Origin: Solirubrobacterales bacterium
Lineage (GTDB): Bacteria > Actinomycetota > Thermoleophilia > Solirubrobacterales > Solirubrobacteraceae
Length of the DNA stretch: 5,168 bases
Direction: 5' to 3'
Assembly: GCA_026392325.1 (NCBI GenBank)
Contig: JAPLCH010000243.1
Coordinates: 1-5,168 of the forward strand
A program made the translations under genes and the position numbers. Of this stretch, positions 1 through 4,961 are shown piece by piece. The notes under the pieces were generated by a model, which made no database searches, was not told where the DNA came from, and saw only the letters and a program-made list of their open reading frames with translations. The number at the start of each line of letters is the position of its first letter. Position 1 is the stretch's first letter.

Positions 1-840
1 CTTCCTGAAAATCGCCAGAGACGAGTTGGCAGCCGCAAGATAATTCGGGTCAGAGAACTTGACGGCCGCCCGTGAGAGTGCCTGGATTCCCGTGGCCTGT
101 GACATGGCGCTGGTCCACGGCGGACTTCCTCCGTCAAAGTTGAACATGTACTCCCAGGCTGTTCCACCAGCACGCTTGACCTGGAGCGAGAGCATTTCGT
201 CCATTAGGGCCTTCAGGTGACCGGGCAGGTTGGCCCGCCACAACCCGTTGGCAACCCCGAAGGTCGCGAGAACCTGAAGTTGAAGCCCCTGTCCTTGGTA
301 GTACTGCCAGACGATGTCGCTTCCAGAGAACTGGACTCGCTGATGGTAAGCGGGCATCTTCCCCGTACTGAAGAACTCCGTGTTGCGCTTGACCATTAGC
401 ATGAGCTGCGGGACACGCGAGGGGGTGAGCGCCTTGCGGTTATGAATGCCAACAACGATGGAGATGATGTTGCCCAGCTCCAACCCCGCGTTTCCGTGGA
501 GCTTGCGCCGTGTTCGGATAGCTGCAGTCCAAGTGGGTATTGCGTCACTCGCCTGAAGCGCTGTGATCTGACCGGCCTTCTGCATGTTCAGGATGGTTGA
601 AGCGACCTCTGATGTTGCCGTCGCGGCCGTGGCTCGAACGCCCTGCGGGCTGTTCATTACTGGGCGGTCTGCTCCGGTTCCGAAGTCCATGTCCTTGGGC
701 AGGAGGTCTTGCCCAGCCGTGATCTGGCCGTTGGGGCCGACTTTGAGGAGTGGTTGTTGCGATGCCTCCGCCGATGCGATGGGACCCACCGCCAGCATGG
801 CCAGAGGAACCGCAAAGACCCGTAGGACACTGCGGAACAT
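1..840 (-). CDS. Exported D-glucuronyl C5-epimerase-like protein (partial, 3' end beyond window)
   Basis: An open minus-strand frame runs from the ATG at 840-838 to the window edge without a stop, giving 280 residues of the N-terminal part. Residues 1-24 form a typical Sec signal peptide: R3 and R7, a hydrophobic core, and a cleavage-type IASA-EA end, so the mature protein is probably outside the membrane. Residues about 175-260 resemble the C-terminal alpha/alpha domain of D-glucuronyl C5-epimerases: a YYQGQGLQLQ segment (180-189) leading to GVANGLWR (195-202), an AWEYMFNFDGGSPPW stretch (228-242), and PWTSAMSQATGIQALSRA (241-258), which parallels the GWYSAMAQGQAISTLVRA block of animal GLCE. 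That family inverts C5 of glucuronic acid in polysaccharides. The catalytic tyrosines near the GLCE C-terminus would lie in the missing part, so activity cannot be judged. No good Shine-Dalgarno precedes the ATG; a -10 box 6 bases upstream suggests a leaderless mRNA. It could instead be another alpha/alpha-toroid carbohydrate enzyme. The frame itself is certain; the family call is moderate. Confidence 0.68.
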   Translation of the reverse strand, partial: MFRSVLRVFAVPLAMLAVGPIASAEASQQPLLKVGPNGQITAGQDLLPKDMDFGTGADRPVMNSPQGVRATAATATSEVASTILNMQKAGQITALQASDAIPTWTAAIRTRRKLHGNAGLELGNIISIVVGIHNRKALTPSRVPQLMLMVKRNTEFFSTGKMPAYHQRVQFSGSDIVWQYYQGQGLQLQVLATFGVANGLWRANLPGHLKALMDEMLSLQVKRAGGTAWEYMFNFDGGSPPWTSAMSQATGIQALSRAAVKFSDPNYLAAANSSLAIFRK

Positions 841-846
841 GGTCCA

Positions 847-852
847 ATCTTA
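847..852 (-). promoter_or_regulatory. -10 box of the minus-strand epimerase-like gene (leaderless)
   Basis: Read on the minus strand this is TAAGAT, a 4/6 match to TATAAT with the key T1, A2 and T6 present. Only 6 bases separate it from the ATG at 840, so transcription would start at or within a base or two of the A of the start codon. No -35 hexamer is recognisable at the usual distance. The lack of a ribosome binding site in the same stretch supports leaderless expression, which is common in actinobacteria. Confidence 0.45.
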
Positions 853-864
853 GTGGCTCGGTGC

Positions 865-870
865 TAGCCT
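865..870 (+). promoter_or_regulatory. Possible -10 box for the lipoprotein gene
   Basis: TAGCCT fits the TANNNT pattern and ends 8 bases before the GTG at 879, the spacing expected for a leaderless or nearly leaderless transcript. No convincing -35 is seen upstream. It lies only 12 bases from the opposite-facing box of the epimerase-like gene. Weak on its own; it supports choosing 879 over 861 as the start. Confidence 0.3.
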
Positions 871-878
871 CGGGCCAG

Positions 879-1910
879 GTGCAGGAGCCCCTCCAAAAGA
901 GCCTTTCAAGTGCGCCACGCCGATGGTTGCTTCGCTCTGCCTTGTTGGGACTGCTCCTTGGCGGGCTGTTCTCAGGTTGTGGAGGCTCCTCGGAAGAGGC
1001 CAACAAGGTCCTCAATCGCACGTTTTCACAACCTCACAAGTACTCATCGGGGCAGCTTGATGCCGATATTCAGCTGGACGGTGCTGGACTCACAGGCAAG
1101 AGCGGGCAACTGGCTCTCACGCTCAAGGGTCCGTTCTCGAGCAACGGGAAAGGCAACCTTCCCAGCTTTCAGATGGACACGGGCCTCAAGTTGGGCGCGC
1201 GCAAAGTCAAGCTTGAGGTAACTAGCGACGGCAAGTCCATGTGGCTGGGCATTGCCGGAATTCCCTACGCGATGCCTGCGAAAGTCTTTGAGAGTTTCAA
1301 GTCGGCTTATCTGGGCAAGGACATGAAGTCGTCTGGTTCCCTGTTGGACCGTCTTGGGTTCAGGCCAGCCGATTGGCTGAAGAATCCAGAGGTTGTTGGC
1401 GACGAGATGATCGGCGGGACTCAGACTGTTCATGTCAGAGCAGGCGTCGACGGTACGAAGCTTGTTGCCGACCTTGGGTCCCTTCTCGGCGCTGCCGGTG
1501 GGGTTGGGGCTGGAGTCGTGAATGTCCAGGCCGCAACAGCTGAAGCCCAGAGGAAGCTCGCGAAGGCTGTAAAGACCGCGGAGTTGAATGTCTGGTCCGG
1601 AAAAGAGGACGGAGCGCTGCGGAAGCTTGATGTAACGGTTGACGTCGGAGCAGTTGACGGGCAGCGGCCAACTAAGCTTCGTTTTCTCGTGACCCTGACT
1701 GACCTCAACCAGCCGCAGCAAATCCAGATTCCAAAGACTGCACGACAGTTCTCTGAGCTGACGGGCCTGATCGCGAGCGTCTCCGGGGCGGGAAGCGGGT
1801 CGCTGGGGGCGAAAACTTCCGATCCCAAGGCTAAGAGATTTGAATCATGCGTCGCCAAGGCTCCAAACGTGAAGGCAGCAAAACTCTGCGACAAGGTCCT
1901 GACAGGATGA
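879..1910 (+). CDS. Lipoprotein of unknown function (LppX/LprG-like overall shape)
   Basis: The 343-residue product has a lipoprotein signal: an n-region with RRWLLR (14-19), a leucine/glycine-rich core (21-31) and a lipobox FSGC, so Cys34 should be lipidated after signal peptidase II cleavage. The RR-W-L-L-R stretch resembles a Tat motif, but this is uncertain. The mature part alternates polar and hydrophobic residues like antiparallel beta strands (for example IQLDG, LALTLKG, VKLEVTSDGKSMWLGI), followed by an alanine-rich helical middle (about 213-237) and more strands. This general plan recalls LppX/LprAFG-type mycobacterial lipoproteins, but I cannot assign the family. The C-terminal tail has a Cys pair (C324 and C337, C-x12-C) that could form a disulphide. 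In-frame starts further upstream exist (ATG 750, GTG 861). 750 would add a 65-residue n-region antisense to the neighbouring gene and is unlikely; 861 remains possible. The stop overlaps the ATG of the antiporter, so the two are probably translated together and may work together at the envelope. Confidence 0.8.
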   Translation: MQEPLQKSLSSAPRRWLLRSALLGLLLGGLFSGCGGSSEEANKVLNRTFSQPHKYSSGQLDADIQLDGAGLTGKSGQLALTLKGPFSSNGKGNLPSFQMDTGLKLGARKVKLEVTSDGKSMWLGIAGIPYAMPAKVFESFKSAYLGKDMKSSGSLLDRLGFRPADWLKNPEVVGDEMIGGTQTVHVRAGVDGTKLVADLGSLLGAAGGVGAGVVNVQAATAEAQRKLAKAVKTAELNVWSGKEDGALRKLDVTVDVGAVDGQRPTKLRFLVTLTDLNQPQQIQIPKTARQFSELTGLIASVSGAGSGSLGAKTSDPKAKRFESCVAKAPNVKAAKLCDKVLTG

Positions 1911-3058
1911 GCGACATGGTCGCCGAGGACGAACTTCCGTCCGGCTTGATGCCAAAGTGGGTAGTTCCACTTGTTGTAGCGCTCCCTCTGGCAGTAGGGC
2001 TTCATCTCGCAGGTGCATCGCAGGTTGCCGTGTTTATTGCTGCGGCGCTTGCGCTGATCCCAGGCTCAGCCGTAATGGGACGCGCCACTGAGCACCTGTC
2101 TGCGAGGTCAGGCCCGGGCGTTGGGGGCTTGATGAACGTGACCTTCGGCAACGCGCCGGAGTTGATCATTGCGCTCGTCGCACTCTCACAAGGATTTCAG
2201 GAGGTCGTCAAGGCTTCATTGGTCGGTTCTGTCCTAGGGAATGTCCTGCTTGTACTGGGGGCTTCAATGCTCGCTGGGGGCTTGCGACCCGACCTGAGGT
2301 CAGGCGAACAGCGCTTTAACAGGACTTCGGCCAGCGCCCAGTCGGGAATGCTGCTTCTCGCCGTCGGCGCGCTCGTAATGCCAGCGGTTTGGGAACTGGT
2401 GAACGCAAATGGATTGGGGCTGCCAACGGTTGGGGTTGACAACCTGAATAAGGCGGTCGACTTTCACGGGGGTCCGGTACAGACCTTGACCACGGTGGTT
2501 GCCGTGATTCTGATCCTCACCTACGCGGCGGGTCTTGTCTTCTCCCTGCGGACACACAAGGACATTTTCAACCCGGCGCAGGGACATGTAAAGGGAGCTT
2601 GGACTGTAGGCAAATCCGTCGCCATGCTTTGTATCGCTGGTGGGCTTGTGGCCTGGATGAGCGAGATCCTCGTTGGATCGCTTGAAGAGGCCGCCAAGGC
2701 CATGGGCGCATCGGAGTTCTTCATCGGCATCGTGGTCGTCGCGATCGTTGGCAACGCAGCAGAGCATTGGGTTGCAGTGGCGGTAGCAAGGAAGGACCAG
2801 ATGAGCCTCGCGATCAACATCTCAGTCGGCTCAGCAGCGCAGATCGCGCTCTTTGTAACACCGGTGGTTGCCCTCGCGTCACTCGTGATCGGCGACTTCC
2901 CAATGGCACTGGTGTTTAACGGTTATGAGCTGGCGGCCCTGCTGATAGCCACTGTTGTGGCCGGATTCGTCACGGCCCGTGGGCGGTCCACCTGGTTTGA
3001 AGGCCTGCAGTTGATTGCGCTTTACGTCGTATTCGGCGTCACCTTCTGGCTCGCCTGA
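1907..3058 (+). CDS. cax: Ca2+/H+ antiporter, CaCA superfamily (Cax type)
   Basis: A 383-residue integral membrane protein expected to export Ca2+ in exchange for protons across the cytoplasmic membrane. Both CaCA alpha-repeats are visible: NVTFGNAPELI (77-87) in the first half and VGNAAEHWVA (281-290) in the second. The glutamates of the two GNAxE motifs (E85, E286) correspond to the Ca2+-coordinating pair described for Cax proteins such as VCX1 and YfkE. About eleven hydrophobic segments can be drawn (near 17-36, 38-54, 72-95, 100-124, 147-164, 190-214, 234-258, 269-293, 302-328, 331-355, 365-382), and the length is normal for the family. The start chosen is the ATG at 1907, which overlaps the lipoprotein stop in an ATGA; a weak AAGG lies about 11 bases upstream. 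ATG 1916 is an alternative. A start at 1847 would add 20 highly basic residues encoded inside the lipoprotein gene and is not favoured. Ion preference (Ca2+, or Na+/K+ as in ChaA) cannot be read from sequence alone. Confidence 0.93.
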   Translation: MSDMVAEDELPSGLMPKWVVPLVVALPLAVGLHLAGASQVAVFIAAALALIPGSAVMGRATEHLSARSGPGVGGLMNVTFGNAPELIIALVALSQGFQEVVKASLVGSVLGNVLLVLGASMLAGGLRPDLRSGEQRFNRTSASAQSGMLLLAVGALVMPAVWELVNANGLGLPTVGVDNLNKAVDFHGGPVQTLTTVVAVILILTYAAGLVFSLRTHKDIFNPAQGHVKGAWTVGKSVAMLCIAGGLVAWMSEILVGSLEEAAKAMGASEFFIGIVVVAIVGNAAEHWVAVAVARKDQMSLAINISVGSAAQIALFVTPVVALASLVIGDFPMALVFNGYELAALLIATVVAGFVTARGRSTWFEGLQLIALYVVFGVTFWLA

Positions 3059-3084
3059 GTTTCACCCCAGCCGCATGGCCGGTA

Positions 3085-3101
3085 GCGGATGGCGCATCCG
3101 C
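3085..3101 (+). terminator. Short GC-rich hairpin after the antiporter gene, possible weak terminator
   Basis: GCGGATG (3085-3091) pairs perfectly with CATCCGC (3095-3101) around a 3-base GCG loop, 27 bases after the antiporter stop. No T-run follows, so it is not a classical intrinsic terminator. U-less hairpins of this type have been proposed as actinobacterial terminators or 3' mRNA stabilisers. The location, between two units and ahead of a likely promoter, is what favours the call. Confidence 0.35.
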
Positions 3102-3113
3102 GTTGCTTCGGGA

Positions 3114-3142
3114 TTGAGCCTTGCTCCACATAGCGGTAGGCT
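3114..3142 (+). promoter_or_regulatory. Candidate sigma-70-type promoter of the acyl-CoA dehydrogenase gene
   Basis: TTGAGC (3114-3119) and TAGGCT (3137-3142) are separated by exactly 17 bases. They match TTGACA at 4/6 and TATAAT at its three most conserved positions. Transcription would begin near 3149, leaving a leader of roughly 78 bases before the ATG at 3228. Inferred from pattern and spacing only. Confidence 0.4.
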
Positions 3143-3182
3143 TCATTCCCAGTTCGTTGACTTGCCATTCAATCTTTTGGCG

Positions 3183-3213
3183 TCCGGGTCCATCCGGCCG
3201 CCTCAAACCCGGA
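3183..3213 (+). promoter_or_regulatory. Leader hairpin overlapping the dehydrogenase ribosome binding site
   Basis: TCCGGGT (3183-3189) is the exact complement of ACCCGGA (3207-3213), with a 17-base loop. The 3' arm contains the first three bases of the GGAGGT ribosome binding site (3211-3216). When folded, it would partly hide the site from the ribosome. Whether this is regulatory or chance is unknown; no ligand-binding riboswitch architecture is evident in the short leader. Confidence 0.35.
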
Positions 3214-3216
3214 GGT
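3211..3216 (+). promoter_or_regulatory. Ribosome binding site of the acyl-CoA dehydrogenase gene
   Basis: GGAGGT is a strong Shine-Dalgarno match, 11 bases upstream of the ATG at 3228. It is the strongest in the window and fixes that start. Its first bases are part of the 3183-3213 inverted repeat. Confidence 0.75.
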
Positions 3217-3227
3217 AGCTTCAAACA

Positions 3228-4400
3228 ATGGTTGACTTCACCCTTACTGATGAGCAGCTCGCACTTCGCGAGATGGCCCATGATTTCGCAGAGAAGGAAA
3301 TGCGCCCGGTCGCACACGAGTACGACAAGGACGGCACATGGCCCAAGGACGTGCTGAAGAAGGCTTGGGAACTTGGACTCATGAACAGCCACCTTCCAGA
3401 GGAGTACGGCGGCCCAGGTGCCAGCTACTTCGAGGGAGCCTTGATTGAAGAGGAAATGGGCTGGGGCTGCTCCGGCATCGGAACCTCAATCGCTTGTAAC
3501 GGTCTTGCCGCAGCACCGGTAATGCTCGGTGGCAGCGATGAGATCAAGAAGGAGTACCTCACCCGACTTGGCGAAGGCGGCGAGCTTGCCTCGTTCTGTC
3601 TGACAGAGCCAGGTGCCGGTTCAGACGTGGCCAGCATGCGCACAACTGCCGTCAAGCAGGGCGACAAGTACGTCATCAACGGTCAGAAGTGCTTCATCAC
3701 CAACGGTGAATACGCAGATTGGTACACCGTCTACGCAAAGACCGACAAGGATGCAGGCCACCGCGGAATCTCCGCATTTGTGGTTCCGCGTGACGCGGGC
3801 GTTGTAGTCGACAAGAAGGAAGACAAGATGGGTCAGCGCGCTTCAAACACCGCGACCGTCTCTTTCAACGACATCGAGATTCCTGCCGCCAACCTGCTCG
3901 GTCAGGAGAATGGTGGCTTCAAGCTCGCGATGATGACCCTCGACCGAACCCGTCCAGGTGTTGCATCCATGGCAGTAGGCATTGCCCGCTCGGCAATGGA
4001 GCACGCGATTTCGTACTCCAAGGAGCGCATTCAGTTCGGCGTGCCGATCGCAGCCCATCAGGCAATCCAGTTCATGATCGCTGACATGGCAACCATGGTT
4101 CACCTTGCGCGCCTCGGCACATGGCAGTCAGCAGTCCTGCTCGACCAGGGTGCCCGCAACACGATCGAGTCGTCACATGCCAAGCGGTTCGCAGCTGACA
4201 CAGCGATGGAAGTCGCCACGGACGCTGTTCAGGTCTACGGCGGTTACGGCTTCATAAAGGAATACCCAGTTGAGAAGATCATGCGTGATGCAAAGATCAT
4301 GCAGCTTTATGAAGGCACCTCACAGATCCAGCGTCTTGTCATTGCCAAGGAGACTCTTCTCCCGCGGCGTGCTGAGGAAACAGCAGGAGCAACTGCCTGA
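3228..4400 (+). CDS. Acyl-CoA dehydrogenase, FAD-dependent, MCAD-like
   Basis: A complete 390-residue cytoplasmic flavoenzyme that would oxidise acyl-CoA to trans-2-enoyl-CoA, the first step of beta-oxidation, passing electrons to electron transfer flavoprotein. The three family domains appear in order: an N-terminal helical domain (FTLTDEQLALRE, 4-15; WELGLMNSHLPEEYGG, 47-62), a middle beta domain with signature 1 (CLTEPGAGSD, 124-133) and the INGQKCFITNG strand region (150-160), and a C-terminal helical domain with signature 2 (Q335-D354, VYGGYGF...EYPVEKIMRD). The catalytic base is E362 in YEGTSQIQR, the C-terminal position also used by medium-chain and short-chain enzymes rather than the mid-protein position of isovaleryl/long-chain ones. 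DRTRPGVA (239-246) also parallels mammalian MCAD. Chain-length preference cannot be settled by eye. The gene appears to be a single-gene unit, with its own promoter candidate, strong ribosome binding site and terminator. Lysine codons are essentially all AAG and C-ending codons dominate more than in the neighbours, consistent with higher expression. No ETF or other beta-oxidation gene is adjacent in the window. Confidence 0.95.
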   Translation: MVDFTLTDEQLALREMAHDFAEKEMRPVAHEYDKDGTWPKDVLKKAWELGLMNSHLPEEYGGPGASYFEGALIEEEMGWGCSGIGTSIACNGLAAAPVMLGGSDEIKKEYLTRLGEGGELASFCLTEPGAGSDVASMRTTAVKQGDKYVINGQKCFITNGEYADWYTVYAKTDKDAGHRGISAFVVPRDAGVVVDKKEDKMGQRASNTATVSFNDIEIPAANLLGQENGGFKLAMMTLDRTRPGVASMAVGIARSAMEHAISYSKERIQFGVPIAAHQAIQFMIADMATMVHLARLGTWQSAVLLDQGARNTIESSHAKRFAADTAMEVATDAVQVYGGYGFIKEYPVEKIMRDAKIMQLYEGTSQIQRLVIAKETLLPRRAEETAGATA

Positions 4401-4429
4401 GCATCGCTCAAGTCAATTTGGCAGCAATC

Positions 4430-4460
4430 ACGGCCTCGGGCATCTGCCCGGGGCCGTTTT
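4430..4460 (+). terminator. Intrinsic (Rho-independent) terminator after the acyl-CoA dehydrogenase
   Basis: A 12-bp stem (4430-4441 with 4446-4457) contains a single T-G wobble and closes on the 4-base loop ATCT. It is almost entirely G-C pairs and is followed by a run of four T (4457-4460). It begins 30 bases after the dehydrogenase stop and isolates that gene from padR downstream. Confidence 0.88.
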
Positions 4461-4475
4461 GCGCTTGCGGCCCCG

Positions 4476-4481
4476 TAGGAT
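4476..4481 (+). promoter_or_regulatory. Candidate -10 box of the padR-sir2 unit
   Basis: TAGGAT has the T1, A2, A5 and T6 of the consensus and ends 9 bases before the GTG at 4491, so the mRNA would be leaderless or have a leader of only a few bases. The AGGA inside the same stretch (4477-4480) could alternatively act as a weak ribosome binding site 10 bases from the start. No clear -35 is seen; that region overlaps the tail of the preceding terminator. Confidence 0.4.
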
Positions 4482-4490
4482 GGATCCCAA

Positions 4491-4961
4491 GTGACTGAAC
4501 GTTCAGCAAGCGCAAGGCGAGCGGCAGCCGATGCCGTCGGAGCAGGACCTCCGGATGATCCCTCCGGGGCGAAGGCGACGCGTGGGCGGAAAGCCGGTTC
4601 CGGTGGCGCTGATCCACTGTTGGGAGAACTCCGCCGTGGCGGCCTCCTGTCGCTCCTGGTGCTGCATCAGGTTTCGTCAGGCCCCTCATATGGCAACCAG
4701 CTGATTGACCGGGTGGGTGAGATCACAGGTGGGGTCGTCGCAGCGAACCCGAACACCATGTATCCGCTCTTGAGGGAGTTGGAGGCAAAGGGAATGCTCG
4801 AAGGGTCATGGGAGCACCCGGAGCGGCGCTCACGCAGGTTCTACGCAATTACAGAGGCTGGTTTGGTTGAGCGCGATCGCCTTTCAGCAGAGCTCTCGCC
4901 GAAGCTGGATGACATTGGCACTGCGATAGCGCGCATCAGGTCAGAGGTCTTGGGACAGTGA
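4491..4961 (+). CDS. PadR-family winged-helix transcriptional regulator
   Basis: A 156-residue protein whose residues about 45-127 match the PadR DNA-binding domain: a first helix with LRRGGLLSLLVLHQV (47-61), the family-typical GPSYGNQLIDRV (64-75), the recognition-helix block NPNTMYPLLRELEAKGML (86-103), and a wing with RRSRRFYAITEAG (112-124). PadR proteins are usually dimeric repressors that respond to small hydrophobic ligands. The C-terminal helix (about 128-155) is short, as in PadR subfamily 2-type members, and probably supports dimerisation. Residues 1-42 are an Ala/Gly/Pro/Arg-rich, likely disordered extension not normally part of the fold. The GTG start at 4491 is supported by the -10 box just upstream, and no better in-frame start was seen next to the domain. 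A perfect palindrome covers codons 2-6 and may be its own operator. The stop overlaps the sirtuin start by 4 bases, so the sirtuin gene is the obvious co-expressed partner. Confidence 0.9.
   Translation: MTERSASARRAAADAVGAGPPDDPSGAKATRGRKAGSGGADPLLGELRRGGLLSLLVLHQVSSGPSYGNQLIDRVGEITGGVVAANPNTMYPLLRELEAKGMLEGSWEHPERRSRRFYAITEAGLVERDRLSAELSPKLDDIGTAIARIRSEVLGQ
4495..4506. promoter_or_regulatory. Perfect 12-bp palindrome at the padR start, candidate operator
   Basis: CTGAACGTTCAG is fully self-complementary and lies 14 bases after the candidate -10 box, just inside the padR coding start. In a leaderless transcript it would span roughly +5 to +16, a position where a bound dimer would block RNA polymerase. 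PadR regulators commonly repress their own gene. It does not match the ATGT-N8-ACAT operator described for classical PadR proteins, so assignment to this regulator is inference. Confidence 0.35.

Noticed and set aside
750..878. Upstream ATG (750) or GTG (861) as the lipoprotein start
   Set aside because: ATG 750 would put 65 residues before the twin-arginine/hydrophobic signal core and overlap the divergent gene by about 90 bases. GTG 861 is possible but has no -10 or ribosome binding site at a good distance.
545..1021. Minus-strand open frame of 158 codons spanning the divergent junction
   Set aside because: It is out of frame with the signal-peptide-bearing epimerase-like gene over the same bases and antisense to the lipoprotein signal sequence; its product is low-complexity Pro/Ser/Arg with no recognisable fold.
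1847..1906. 20-residue basic N-terminal extension of the antiporter from an upstream ATG
   Set aside because: It lies within the lipoprotein coding sequence; the ATGA-overlap start at 1907 gives a normal Cax length and a typical operon junction.
1044..2005. Overlapping minus-strand open frames antisense to the lipoprotein and antiporter genes
   Set aside because: They lie opposite well-supported genes, show no family motifs, and their composition is that of shadow frames.
3157..3162. TTGACT as a -35 box for the dehydrogenase gene
   Set aside because: Good hexamer, but no TANNNT sequence 16-18 bases downstream; the TTGAGC-17-TAGGCT pair upstream is better spaced.
3015..3392. Small open frames on both strands across the gap before the dehydrogenase gene
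   Set aside because: They overlap the antiporter 3' end or dehydrogenase 5' end, contain no motif, and the gap is better explained by a hairpin, promoter and ribosome binding site.
4408..4689. Minus-strand open frame covering the terminator and the padR 5' region
   Set aside because: It runs through the intrinsic terminator and antisense to the PadR domain, with Pro/Arg/His-rich low-complexity product and no recognisable family.
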